Assembly (NCBI GenBank): GCA_023823795.1
Contig: CP085710.1
Location: forward strand, 3,560,001-3,624,000
Reading direction: 5' to 3'
Source of the DNA: Bacillus sp. F19
Lineage (GTDB): Bacteria; Bacillota; Bacilli; Bacillales; Bacillaceae
Length of the DNA: 64,000 bases
Below are positions 16,886 to 26,070 of the stretch, piece after piece; positions within the stretch are counted from its first letter, which is position 1, and each line of letters begins with the position of its first letter. Both the position numbers and the translations under genes were made by a program. The notes beneath the pieces are model-generated. The model ran no database searches. It was not told the DNA's origin and saw only the letters and a list, made by a program, of their open reading frames with translations.

Positions 16886-18546
16886 GAATTATTCCCCTCA
16901 GCTAATATACTTTCGTAATGTTCTATTTTGTAACGAAAGCCGTAATTTGAAAGCTTTCTTTTTCTCCTGAAATAATCACGCTCTTCAATAGAATTTCTTG
17001 TAACAAGGGAAATAAGATAACTTTCTGTTTTACTATGCTGCGGCATGAGTTTACCAACCCTCAAGTACTCTTCTCTTTCAGAACCTTTTTGATAGGTTAG
17101 TGCAATTATCGTGTCTAGTTCAATAAATTGTTTTCTTTCTACCTTTAATGATGATGCTATCATCTTAGTAATCCTCTTATTATTAAACGCTACTAGCAAC
17201 GCATCAATTTCCTCATTTTCTAACGAATCTTCTCCAGTAATAACCTCTAAATCAAACCAATCTCCATACTTTTTTGCAATCTCTACAAAAAATGAAATAA
17301 TTAGTGTTTGATTTGTTGGCTTTGTTTTTAGAAAATAATCAGTCACTACCCTTTTTAATGAATTGTTTGCCGCAATATTTCTTTGATGCTCAGGGTTATT
17401 ACTAGCCCGCTCGTATTCTTCAAGTTCGTGTTGAGGTAAAGGAATCTTTATTTCTACACAATTCACAGGTACATGAAAACCCAATTCGACCAGCTTATTA
17501 GGCAAAATTTCATACCATTTGGGTCCAATTAATCCAATTACATTCATTCCTTGCCCATCTGATCTCGCTAAAGTGGAAGCAAGTGCAAGTTTGTACGTTG
17601 ACTGGAGCAAAACAGTTTTTTCATTATTTTCAGTAGGTAGCTTATGTGCATCATCATAAATAATAAATCCAAATTCATTTAAATGATTTAAATTATTGAA
17701 AACATCTCTATACGTTGAAACTGTAATTGGTTTCATATCTATATGTGACGAACAAATACTTCCGACTAAATCTTTAGGATAATCGGTTTTATCGGATATT
17801 TCAGACATCCATCTTTTAAGACTTGATTCGTTTTCTGTGATTATTAATGTTGTCGTCTCAATTGATTCCATTATTTTTAAGGCTACTAATGTTTTTCCTG
17901 AACTTGGCGGCATTATAATTGTGCCGCCCCCTCCAGCATGTCGATTGTATTTTAGGAAAGATTCTGCAGCTTGAGACTGAAAATCCTGTAACACGATGGG
18001 TTCTCCATACGAATCCTTTTTTAACAATCGGAAATTGAGTGTATTACCTCTATAATTGGTTGAATCTTTAATAAACAGAGATTGATTAAACAATATTTTT
18101 TTTATTTCCAAACGATCTCTATGATTAAAAATAAGCGACGTTTCATTAGGTTCAGCTACGATCTTTGAATAAATGGTATTAATACGTTTAATTTCTGAAA
18201 TTATGTAATGATTTTTAGCCTTTAATACGAGATAGCCGTCTTCTGTAACAAAAGAAAGACTTCCAAATTCACGAATATTTTTTTTCACCGTATTGATAAA
18301 GCCTTCTGATAATTCATTTTGAGATTTCTCCTCCAGAAATTCAATTATCTCCTCAGCACTTATACCTTTTGCAGCAGCCGTCCACAATGAGTAGGGGGAC
18401 ATCAGGAATGTACTCACTTCTTCTGGTGTCTTAATAAGATCTGCAAATTTAATCATGTGATCTTTGATTTTCCCCTTTGGATCTTGCCACTCACATACAT
18501 ACAGCAATCTGCTTTTTTCGTGAGTAATAATAGGATATTTGTACAT
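16882..18546 (-). CDS. Bacterial XPB-type DNA helicase
   Basis: 554 aa from ATG 18546, with AAGGAGGTGGC just upstream. Superfamily 2 motifs: Walker A MPPSSGKT (about 212-219), motif II DDAH (298-301, in place of DEAH), STLARSDG (motif III region), then the C-terminal RecA-like domain. XPB helicases unwind or translocate on DNA, in eukaryotes in TFIIH repair; bacterial homologues are scattered. It follows a YdjM-like gene by 27 bases and overlaps its partner. Together they look like a three-gene unit whose role is unknown, possibly anti-phage or repair. Confidence 0.85.
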   Translation of the reverse strand: MYKYPIITHEKSRLLYVCEWQDPKGKIKDHMIKFADLIKTPEEVSTFLMSPYSLWTAAAKGISAEEIIEFLEEKSQNELSEGFINTVKKNIREFGSLSFVTEDGYLVLKAKNHYIISEIKRINTIYSKIVAEPNETSLIFNHRDRLEIKKILFNQSLFIKDSTNYRGNTLNFRLLKKDSYGEPIVLQDFQSQAAESFLKYNRHAGGGGTIIMPPSSGKTLVALKIMESIETTTLIITENESSLKRWMSEISDKTDYPKDLVGSICSSHIDMKPITVSTYRDVFNNLNHLNEFGFIIYDDAHKLPTENNEKTVLLQSTYKLALASTLARSDGQGMNVIGLIGPKWYEILPNKLVELGFHVPVNCVEIKIPLPQHELEEYERASNNPEHQRNIAANNSLKRVVTDYFLKTKPTNQTLIISFFVEIAKKYGDWFDLEVITGEDSLENEEIDALLVAFNNKRITKMIASSLKVERKQFIELDTIIALTYQKGSEREEYLRVGKLMPQHSKTESYLISLVTRNSIEERDYFRRKRKLSNYGFRYKIEHYESILAEGNNS

Positions 18547-18573
18547 TTTGCCACCTCCTTGAAAAATCGTCAC

Positions 18574-19125
18574 TTAATTAATCAATGATGTTACTTTAAG
18601 GAGGGCCAATAAGATATTACTTATAAGCTCACCAGTCGAATAGAATAACGGACTAAGCATTTTTTTATTTAAAATCAATGCCGCTGCTGTGAGTATTGAA
18701 ATAAAAAGGATGACCGTTTCTGTAAAACTAGAGGTTTTATAGGTGAGAGGCGATTTTTTTCGACTAATATCAAACGGATAAAACAGGGGGACGCCTGTTT
18801 TAGAAAAGAAATCACCAATAATATGAAATAGGTAACCGAGACAGAGCCCCATAGTAAAATAAGTTGGAAAGAAGACGACTAGATATAAGAAAAAACAAAA
18901 TGCCAATAATGAATGGGTCATCCCTCTGTGACCATATTTCTTCTTTACTAAATAGGAAAGACCAAATGACCTCCTTCCAATATACGAATTTGGCTCATCT
19001 ATATCTGGCAGCAAACTGCCTAAAGAAAGGCCGCCTAAAAATCCAATAGTAAAAGGGATGGATAAAATTTGTGCTATTCCCGCTCCTGCTGCAATAGATG
19101 ATGCAAGGTGTGTTTTGTACATCAT
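18574..19125 (-). CDS. YdjM/DUF457-family membrane protein (metal-dependent hydrolase-like)
   Basis: 183 aa with four or five hydrophobic segments. The family motifs are visible: LGSLLPDIDEPNS (near 35-47), YGHRGMTHSL (near 64-73) and YLFHIIGDFF, with His/Asp residues that could bind metal. E. coli YdjM is a LexA-regulated inner membrane protein. It is immediately upstream of the XPB gene, so it is probably part of the same transcript. ATG 19125 or 19122; the ribosome site is weak. Confidence 0.8.
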   Translation of the reverse strand: MMYKTHLASSIAAGAGIAQILSIPFTIGFLGGLSLGSLLPDIDEPNSYIGRRSFGLSYLVKKKYGHRGMTHSLLAFCFFLYLVVFFPTYFTMGLCLGYLFHIIGDFFSKTGVPLFYPFDISRKKSPLTYKTSSFTETVILFISILTAAALILNKKMLSPLFYSTGELISNILLALLKVTSLIN

Positions 19126-19264
19126 GATTAAACACCGACTTTCTATAGCTGAAAAGACTCATGCTTGTTTAATCAATATTTATGTTACTGATTTCAATTC
19201 ATTCCTAGACATTACATATTGCTACACTTAAAAAAGTGCTTCCATTTAGGAAGTTTTAACAAAC

Positions 19265-19296
19265 TAAAAAAACTCGTCGATTTTGACGAGTTTTTT
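19265..19296. terminator. Rho-independent terminator
   Basis: AAAAAAACTCGTC/GACGAGTTTTTTT with a 6-base loop. It lies downstream of the broken secreted-protein gene (minus). The rest of 19126-19424 holds nothing else recognisable. Confidence 0.88.
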
Positions 19297-19424
19297 TCAC
19301 TTAATTGATAACTATTGGATTAGTTGCTACAGGTTAGCCGTTAAATACACCTTGTTAATGTAATGGAATAAGACGTTATTTAAGCATCTATCTTTTCTAA
19401 GATTAATAATTTTTCATCCGAAAT

Positions 19425-19931
19425 TTATTTTATCAATGTTTCGGCAGGAGTAAATGCTTCCCATTGATTGTAATCAGTTGATATTTCAGTTATTAACCAA
19501 TTAGTTCTATATGGTTCTGGATTTCTTTCTATGGTAATAACCTTTTGTCCTTTACTAAAGTTTGCATATGAAGTAAGTAAATCATATGAAATAGTATATT
19601 GCATTTTTGCATCATTAATCTTTTTCGCCTTAACGATCCTGAAGTTATCGACCCACGGACTTGATTGTCCTGTACCCCAACTTCTTTGTTCAAATTGTTT
19701 CCTTGTCTTTTGTCGAAGTGAAGGCGATAGCATTGCATATTGAACTGCACCACTTCTGTTTTTCACACCCAATATCCATAATTGCAGGGCTTGTTTAGGT
19801 GTATCCACTTACATCCCTGACATAAATGATACTATTTGCCTTTCTAACAAATTAACTTTTTCTTCTGCAAAAGCAGGACTAGTTACTGATAGAATTAACG
19901 AAAATAAAAGGGAAAGGAACATTAACCTCAT
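19425..19931 (-). pseudogene. Secreted protein gene with an in-frame stop codon
   Basis: From ATG 19931 (GAGGTGAT upstream) the frame encodes a signal peptide (MRLMFLSLLFSLILSV, then PAFA) and runs 41 codons to a TAA at 19809-19811. The same frame continues after the stop for 127 codons (VDTPKQALQLW to the end at 19425). The second half looks intact, with a pattern of alternating beta strands. A GTG follows the TAA directly, so restart is possible, but the product would lack its signal. Most likely a gene killed by one nonsense mutation. No family recognised. Confidence 0.7.
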
Positions 19932-20022
19932 ATAATCACCTCAGAAGGTATTTTCCCCTGAGTAGAGATGAAAATATTCTCCGCTTATCCAATTATAAGG
20001 GGCGATTTCAGCACAAGCTTTT

Positions 20023-20703
20023 TTAATCTAATAAATGGTAGTAATATGAAACAATATCATCAAGTCCCACTACCACATTATCTGGAGCTGTAATTCCACC
20101 TTTTTTGCCGTATGTCATATTCCTTAAAAATTCACCAAAAACTAATGATCGACTTTTTTCATTATTCATCCAATTATCTCTAGTTATTGTGAATTCCCCA
20201 TCAAAACTTGTATCAAATGGAAAAGGAATAAAGGTAATGTTGGTTGGAAGGTGCTTTTTTAAGGTTCGGTATTGTCTTCCTGCTGCCAAACTTTTGCAAA
20301 CAAATAATAAAGTGTTTATTGAGCTAAAATCGAATACCTTTTTCGCTTGTATTACGTTATCAATTGAATGTTTAGATGAGGTTTCATAGAATATCTTATC
20401 TCTTGAAACACCATTTTCTATTAGCTTATTAACGATAACTTCTGCTTCCGAGATATCTTCATATATCCAATCAGAGTGTCTCATACCCGATGAGCTACTG
20501 CCACCTGTAATTATAATCTGATTACTAAATCCTTTATTATATGCTTCTAACGGAGCCTGCCAGTTCCCAGGATGAGAACCGCCGAATACAAAGATAACAT
20601 CGCATTTAGTTGGTAGTATTTCTTTGTAAAACGTAATCTCGGTTATTTGTCTTATTTGTTTAACTGTCAATTCAGGAACATCTGGATATTTGGGTATTCC
20701 CAC
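20023..20703 (-). CDS. YdcF/DUF218-like protein
   Basis: 226 aa from GTG 20703 (GGGGGAG six bases upstream; the frame extends to 20742). Motifs: CDVIFVFGGSHPG (near 35-47), IIITGGSSSSG, ETSSKHSIDNV (near 107-117) and FVCKSLAAGRQYRT, the SANL-type pattern of the DUF218 family seen in YdcF and SanA. Members bind nucleotides or take part in envelope processes; the exact reaction is unknown. A dispersed repeat lies on its 5' side at 20794-20819. Confidence 0.78.
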   Translation of the reverse strand: MGIPKYPDVPELTVKQIRQITEITFYKEILPTKCDVIFVFGGSHPGNWQAPLEAYNKGFSNQIIITGGSSSSGMRHSDWIYEDISEAEVIVNKLIENGVSRDKIFYETSSKHSIDNVIQAKKVFDFSSINTLLFVCKSLAAGRQYRTLKKHLPTNITFIPFPFDTSFDGEFTITRDNWMNNEKSRSLVFGEFLRNMTYGKKGGITAPDNVVVGLDDIVSYYYHLLD

Positions 20704-20793
20704 TTTGCACTCCCCCATTTCGACACTAATCTTAATCCACAATGCCGCTGTTAGAAATACAATTCAATGAGAAGAAGCGTTAATCCTTCTTGG

Positions 20794-20819
20794 ATTATCG
20801 CCCCGTTTAATGGAATAAC
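20794..20819 (-). repeat. Dispersed array repeat, copy 5' of the ydcF-like gene
   Basis: On the minus strand it reads GTTATTCCATTAAACGGGGC then GATAAT, one version of the GTTATTCCATTAAA-GGGGGCGATTG repeat that is common from 31 to 53 kb. Confidence 0.75.
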
Positions 20820-20931
20820 TACAATATGGTCTATTGGCTGAGTGAATAGCGATAAAATTTGCCAAACTCTTATTGAAACCATTTATAAAAGAAAAACGAA
20901 TCCTCTACCCCTTTTAGGAATCCGCACTTTT

Positions 20932-21960
20932 TTAATTCTTCGCCACAGTTTTATCAATAAAGGATTCTATCGAAGCCATTTCGACCCCTTTGTAATAGTA
21001 CTCAATAATATCCTTATATTTTTGCCCGTCCAACGCCATTCCATTTGCTCCGTATTGACTCATTCCAACACCATGACCATTTCCTTTTGTTGATATCAGT
21101 ACCTTGTTGCCATCCCTTTCTAAAACGAAGTCGGATGAATTGAGTTTCAATTTATCTCTGATCTCTTTCCCGCTCAATTTCTTACCATTTATATCGATTG
21201 ATTTAACGCGGTTTCCTGTTGTCTTGGAAATACTTGAGCCAATTTCTTTTCCTTCATCTAATTTTACCCCTAATACACGTTCAAAATTTTGAACACTCAT
21301 GGTTATTTGGTTTTCAAATTTAGGAGAAAATTGCTTGTCCCAGGGACTTTCAACACTTTTCAAATATGGTATGGAGCTCCTGAAATAATCTTCTGAGTTC
21401 TCAGTGAACCCGTTGCTTGTCGAAAAGAATAAAGCTTCAATTGGTTTCCCGTCATAAACCAAAATCTGTCCTTCTGTTGCAGCTATTGCACTTTTCAATT
21501 TTGCAAGATTTGTATTGGTCTTCATTCCCCAGGATTTTTCTATTTCTTCTAAATTTTTGTATACCTGATGAAATTCGTGATTATCCGAAATATCTGCTCC
21601 GCTTGGTACCCCAATTTTTTTAGGCGAAAGCATGTGCTTAACAAGAAATGTTCTGGCAGCGATGGCTTGAGCCTTTAATGCTTCTGTTTCAAAGTTAATC
21701 GGCATTTCTGAGGCTACCACGCCTAATACGTAATCCTCAATTGGAACCTTTTCTATTTTCTCACTTTTGGTACGGTATACGGCCACTTCGAATGCTGCAT
21801 TTGAATTCACATTTTGGGCAGGTTCCACTTTTGAAGAATGATCTCCTTTCTGCACATGCGTTGTCTGATTTGAAAATGGTAAAACCAATAAGGTTGGCAG
21901 AATCAACACCGTGCATATCAGGCCACCAAAGAATACGGCAAGCGGATGGATTCTTCTAAT
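20932..21960 (-). CDS. spoIID: SpoIID, septal peptidoglycan lytic transglycosylase (engulfment)
   Basis: Core motifs of SpoIID: VPIEDYVLGVVASEMP, ALKAQAIAARTFLV and GNGHGVGMSQYGA. The first ATG/GTG-type start in frame is GTG 21909, which cuts the membrane anchor. An upstream ATT at 21960 lies seven bases after GGAGG and restores RRIHPLAVFFGGLICTVLIL, a full anchor, giving 342 aa (343 in B. subtilis). Established role: with SpoIIM and SpoIIP it degrades septal wall during engulfment. Here it sits on a transposon with spoIIP, away from its usual murA/spoIIQ setting, so it is probably an extra copy. Confidence 0.9.
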   Translation of the reverse strand: MRRIHPLAVFFGGLICTVLILPTLLVLPFSNQTTHVQKGDHSSKVEPAQNVNSNAAFEVAVYRTKSEKIEKVPIEDYVLGVVASEMPINFETEALKAQAIAARTFLVKHMLSPKKIGVPSGADISDNHEFHQVYKNLEEIEKSWGMKTNTNLAKLKSAIAATEGQILVYDGKPIEALFFSTSNGFTENSEDYFRSSIPYLKSVESPWDKQFSPKFENQITMSVQNFERVLGVKLDEGKEIGSSISKTTGNRVKSIDINGKKLSGKEIRDKLKLNSSDFVLERDGNKVLISTKGNGHGVGMSQYGANGMALDGQKYKDIIEYYYKGVEMASIESFIDKTVAKN

Positions 21961-22091
21961 CGTAATACCTCCAATCCTGTTTAAGTACTATATATAGAAT
22001 TTTATGATGACTCATGGAAATTAATTACTATTTCAAAAGTCTCTACTGTCTTGAATATACATTCTTATTCACTGAAAACAGGAAGAAAAAC

Positions 22092-22250
22092 TCACGTTTG
22101 TTTTATTAATTCTTCTTTATATAAGTAACCGATCGCAAAGATGAGGCCTGTCGCAAAAAAGGCAATGGTAAAAAACGAAAGACCCAATAACATTGCACTT
22201 AAAAAGGTTGAAATAAGGGTAAACAACAGCCACTTTAAAGATTGTCTCAT
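22092..22250 (-). CDS. 52-aa membrane protein between spoIIP and spoIID
   Basis: The start ATG 22250 is one base after the spoIIP stop (TAAAATG). The product starts MRQSLKWLLF, has one long or two short hydrophobic segments, and ends KEELIKQT. It is clearly translationally coupled to spoIIP. No family recognised. Position between two engulfment hydrolases suggests an accessory of that complex, in which SpoIIM is the usual membrane partner, but it is far too short to be SpoIIM. Confidence 0.7.
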   Translation of the reverse strand: MRQSLKWLLFTLISTFLSAMLLGLSFFTIAFFATGLIFAIGYLYKEELIKQT

Positions 22251-22251
22251 T

Positions 22252-23418
22252 TTAATCCGCATCGCCGTTTACCTCTTGAGCTTTCCGCTCTTTCCAATAG
22301 ACGTCTGAGAATACCTCGGCAAAAGCATCGACACTTCTTTCTAACTCATCAAGGTTGTTATCTACTCCGCCAACTTCCAAAAGAATAGCCCTGTCTGAGA
22401 CTTCTTGATTGTAAATACCGTTCGTTAGCTCGGTTTTCTTTTTAAGATAAACCCCTTTGCTAATCCCAGGAAATTGTTTCTCAAGTTCATAATGGAGTTT
22501 TTTCGCGAATGCCTCATTTTTTTCATAATCTGCATGCCCTTTACCTATGACAAAGTACAGCCTTGCATAATCCTTCCCATTGATTGTTTTAGTCGTGGAT
22601 TTTTTCCTTGTTGAATCTCTATGAATATCAATGTAGTATTCAAGATCTCCCTCTGTCTTAGCCGTTGCTTGAACAATTTCTCCAGATAGATTATAGGATT
22701 TAGTATCTTTCCACTTTCTTTTATGCAATTCTTGGGTCATATTTGTTTGATCGTGTTTAACTCCTATTCCTTTTTTAAGGAGATTGTTGCTTAAACGGGT
22801 TCCAAGGGCAATCACATTGACCCTGTTATCATTGCTCGTTGCATCATTAGGCACCTTTGCATTCTTTAATAGTGGAAGAAAAGACTCCCAGCTGTGTGTT
22901 TGGTAAACAAAAACTGCAGGAACTTTTGTATTAGGTGTTTGAGGTACAACTTCCTGCTCCCTGCCCTTCAGCTGATCTTCAGCAATTTCCCTTTCTTTTA
23001 GCAAGACATCTAGAGGCGGAGAAGACTCCATCGGAAGCGTGGCAAGATTTACCCCCTCGCCCGCCACAGAAATTTCAGTATCGTAATAAGAAAGACCAGG
23101 CAATTCCCTTCCCAAGAATGTTCTGGCATCCTCAGGAATGATGTTTGTACTCAGCAGCAAAGATAACCTTGTGAGATTCCCAATTGAAAACAGGTCTTCT
23201 TCCGCCTCATTTGGTTGGTGAAAATAATGATTTTCTGATCTTAAGAAGTATGAGAATAATTGCTCTGGTCCAATGTCGTCTACAATTTTCTGAACATATT
23301 CAGTTTGATAGCGGATATTCAAATTGATTAATACCCCTACCATGAGGAATGTCATAAGGACGATAGCGATGACGATTCCTGGCAGAAAGAGTACAGTTGA
23401 ACTTGTGGATTTTTTCAT
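22252..23418 (-). CDS. spoIIP: SpoIIP, septal peptidoglycan amidase/endopeptidase (engulfment)
   Basis: 388 aa from ATG 23418, after AAGGGGGG. It has an N-terminal membrane anchor (VLFLPGIVIAIVLMTFL), a linker, and a SpoIIP amidase domain with YQTHSWESF (zinc His), IDIHRDSTRKK and LLEVGGVDN (catalytic Glu). It removes stem peptides from septal peptidoglycan for SpoIID to cut the glycan. It is followed by the 52-aa membrane gene and spoIID. A sigma-E-like TCATATT lies about 60 bp upstream, but the -10 match is poor. Confidence 0.92.
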   Translation of the reverse strand: MKKSTSSTVLFLPGIVIAIVLMTFLMVGVLINLNIRYQTEYVQKIVDDIGPEQLFSYFLRSENHYFHQPNEAEEDLFSIGNLTRLSLLLSTNIIPEDARTFLGRELPGLSYYDTEISVAGEGVNLATLPMESSPPLDVLLKEREIAEDQLKGREQEVVPQTPNTKVPAVFVYQTHSWESFLPLLKNAKVPNDATSNDNRVNVIALGTRLSNNLLKKGIGVKHDQTNMTQELHKRKWKDTKSYNLSGEIVQATAKTEGDLEYYIDIHRDSTRKKSTTKTINGKDYARLYFVIGKGHADYEKNEAFAKKLHYELEKQFPGISKGVYLKKKTELTNGIYNQEVSDRAILLEVGGVDNNLDELERSVDAFAEVFSDVYWKERKAQEVNGDAD

Positions 23419-23564
23419 AGGACAAACCCCCCTTCCTATATACGTATTCCTCAAATTCAAAAATATGAAAGTACGATTGAAGTCCTTCCGCCTTTTTTAG
23501 CAGTTCTTATTAACAGACAGATGAGTTAAACTAGGAATATACTGCCAATTTTAGGAGATTAATT

Positions 23565-25028
23565 ATGAATAAAAATAGCTGGTATTTTTCTATGTGGTTT
23601 ATTGCAAGCATGTTTGCACTTTGGTTTTTAATTATCCCTCTAATAATGGGGATTGTTTTATTGATTAAATCTAATAAAGAACAAATTAAAAATCAAAAAA
23701 AGGTGAAAGACTTAGAGGTAGCATTGCTTCTTCGGACAAATGAACTATTGAGGAAAGATCAAGAAATGGAAGCAAGAAGGTTAGAACTGAAAATGAAAGA
23801 AAAGGAAACTTCAAAGATGTTGTTAAATATGCAAAAAAAGATTAGCAGATTACAGTTTACTCATCAAATAAGAATGGTCCATATCACAAGGGCAAAAGAA
23901 GAAGAGTTGCTAAAAAACGATAGTGAAATCAATCATCAGAAAAGAAAACTAGAGGAAATTAAGCGGCAGATTCACTATCTTGAAAAGAAGAAAATCGATT
24001 TTGAAGATGAGGTTTTACTTCAATCCTTTGGCCTTTACGATAATAAATTTTTCCTTGTAAATTCCCAAGAGTATCTAAGATCATTAGAGATGGTAAGAGA
24101 TAAACAAAAACTGATGATAAGAGAAAGAAGAGCCGTTGATTACAACATTCTCTCTATAGAAGAAGGCAGAATAACACCTGGAAGGGTAGAAAGCAAACAG
24201 CAAATGACATTAGCTATTCGTTCCTTTATCAATGAATGTGACAATGTTATTAGTAGAGTCACATTTAATACAGTGGAATTAGCCGAAAAGAAAATCCGCA
24301 CTTCGTTTTATGATATAAACAAATTGAATTCCTATAATTCTATTTACATTACAGAAGAATTTTTGCATCTTAAATTAGAGGAATTATTCTTAGTCCATGA
24401 ATATGCAGAGAAAAAGCACGAAGAAAAAGAAGAACAGCGAAGATTCAATGATTTAATTAGAGAAGAAAAACGAGTACAAAAAGAGCTTGAAGAAGAATTA
24501 ACGAAAATAAAAAAAGAAGAACAACATCTACTCAACGTCATTTCTAACATTTCAAGTCAAATAAGCAAAGATGAAATGCTTCAATATAAAAAGAGATTAG
24601 AGGAAATCAACATCCAAAAAGCTCATGTGGATTATAGAGTTAAAAATACCCGAGCGGGTTATGTATACATCATTTCAAATCTTGGCTGCTTTGGTGAAGA
24701 TGTTTATAAAATAGGGATGACGAGACGATTAGAACCCATGGATCGCATTAAAGAATTAGGAGCTGCCTCTGTACCTTTTCACTTTGATGTACATGCAATG
24801 ATTTTTTCCGATGACGCTCCATCCCTGGAAGCAGCTCTGCATCGAACATTTGCTTATAAGCGGGTAAATAAAATGAATGAACGGAAAGAGTTTTTTAGAG
24901 TAACACTTGAAGAAATTAGAGAAATCGTTCATCAAAATCATAATGCTCATATCGAATTTACAATGCTCGCCCAAGCAAAGGAGTATCGAGAAACTCAAAT
25001 GTTGGAAAAGCAACAAACATACATTTAG
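23565..25028 (+). CDS. DUF4041/T5orf172 GIY-YIG protein with membrane anchor
   Basis: 487 aa. A transmembrane segment at about residues 7-33 is followed by a long charged coiled coil, then the DUF4041 region (QSFGLYDNKFF, NNV-type core), a second coiled coil, and a C-terminal T5orf172 GIY-YIG-like domain from about 365: AGYVYIISNLGCFGEDVYKI, GMTRRLEPMDRIKELG, ALHRTFAYKRVN. GIY-YIG domains are DNA nucleases; the membrane anchor suggests action on incoming DNA at the envelope (inference). Such proteins occur widely on mobile elements and phages. Good ribosome site TAGGAGA. Confidence 0.83.
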   Translation: MNKNSWYFSMWFIASMFALWFLIIPLIMGIVLLIKSNKEQIKNQKKVKDLEVALLLRTNELLRKDQEMEARRLELKMKEKETSKMLLNMQKKISRLQFTHQIRMVHITRAKEEELLKNDSEINHQKRKLEEIKRQIHYLEKKKIDFEDEVLLQSFGLYDNKFFLVNSQEYLRSLEMVRDKQKLMIRERRAVDYNILSIEEGRITPGRVESKQQMTLAIRSFINECDNVISRVTFNTVELAEKKIRTSFYDINKLNSYNSIYITEEFLHLKLEELFLVHEYAEKKHEEKEEQRRFNDLIREEKRVQKELEEELTKIKKEEQHLLNVISNISSQISKDEMLQYKKRLEEINIQKAHVDYRVKNTRAGYVYIISNLGCFGEDVYKIGMTRRLEPMDRIKELGAASVPFHFDVHAMIFSDDAPSLEAALHRTFAYKRVNKMNERKEFFRVTLEEIREIVHQNHNAHIEFTMLAQAKEYRETQMLEKQQTYI

Positions 25029-25092
25029 AGCTCGGTTAATGATGGATGGTATAACTAAATAACAAGATTATTATGATGGGAAGTAGAATAAA

Positions 25093-26007
25093 TTGAATAT
25101 CAATCAAAGAGCGATTAAATTATTTGAGGAAAATCAGCATGATGAATCTTTAAACCTGTTTCAAGAAGCGGTGAAACGATCAAGAGACATCCAATCTCTA
25201 ACCAACCTGGCATGGTTCTATTCCAACGAAGAAGATAATGACGCAAAAGCCCTCTCTTTGCTGGAAGAAGCGGTAAGCATGAATCCCACTTCCTATTTTC
25301 CATATAACTTACTGGGAGAGGTTTATCTCAGGCAAGAAAAGTGGCTGCCAGCAAAAGATATCTTACTCACGGCCATTTCTATCTATCCTACACAAACCGC
25401 TTATCATAATCTTGGGGTTGCTTATTATCATCTACGATACTTCGAAGAATCGGCAAAGTATTTTCTGCTAGCTTCAGAAAAGTCCGATTTTGCAAGGTAC
25501 AGCCATGTATTGTGCCTGATTGAATTAGGAAAGGTTAATGAGGCGAAAAGGATAGTCGATTCATTTTCCGAATCTGATGCTGACTTTGTAGGTGAAGTTG
25601 ATTTAGCGGATTTATACGTAGAGTTGGGCTGTCACCAAGAGGCGATCGAATGGTTCGCAAAGGGATGGAACAGTTACTCGAAAGAACCTAATTGGGTTAG
25701 TCGATATGTTTATTCCCTTATAAAATTGAATCAAGCAACTCGTGCTAATGAGATCATACAAGAATTGATGAATCGAATAGCGGAAGTACTAAAAAAAGCT
25801 TCAAAAGAAATGTGTGATGAAGGCTGGACAGAAAAGGATAAACAGGAACATATTAATGAATTGCACGAAGAAATGAACGAGTATAGACAAATGATTGAAC
25901 GGATCTCTTCTGGTTACGTTCCTGTCTTGGATTTTGATCCACCTATCCATACAGTGTGCTACCTATTTGGTTGCAGCCGTCATAACCATCCCGAATATCA
26001 AGGATAG
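25093..26007 (+). CDS. Tetratricopeptide repeat protein
   Basis: 304 aa, starting at TTG 25093. Four or five TPR-like repeats cover residues 1-220 (for example SLTNLAWFYSNEEDNDAKAL, PYNLLGEVYLRQEKW, AYHNLGVAYYHLRYFEESAK). The tail is acidic and helical and ends with two Cys/His residues (CYLFGCSRHNHP). TPR proteins are interaction scaffolds. It follows the GIY-YIG gene by 64 bases in the same direction and may be co-transcribed. No specific function recognised. Confidence 0.8.
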   Translation: MNINQRAIKLFEENQHDESLNLFQEAVKRSRDIQSLTNLAWFYSNEEDNDAKALSLLEEAVSMNPTSYFPYNLLGEVYLRQEKWLPAKDILLTAISIYPTQTAYHNLGVAYYHLRYFEESAKYFLLASEKSDFARYSHVLCLIELGKVNEAKRIVDSFSESDADFVGEVDLADLYVELGCHQEAIEWFAKGWNSYSKEPNWVSRYVYSLIKLNQATRANEIIQELMNRIAEVLKKASKEMCDEGWTEKDKQEHINELHEEMNEYRQMIERISSGYVPVLDFDPPIHTVCYLFGCSRHNHPEYQG

Positions 26008-26024
26008 TATTGTTGATCAAAAAG

Positions 26025-26054
26025 CTTTCACAGAGTATTTATGCTCTGTGAAAG
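26025..26054. terminator. Terminator between TPR gene and secreted-protein gene
   Basis: CTTTCACAGAG/CTCTGTGAAAG with an 8-base loop, followed by TTTTAATG. It lies between convergent genes. Confidence 0.85.
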
Positions 26055-26070
26055 TTTTAATGTGTGTATA

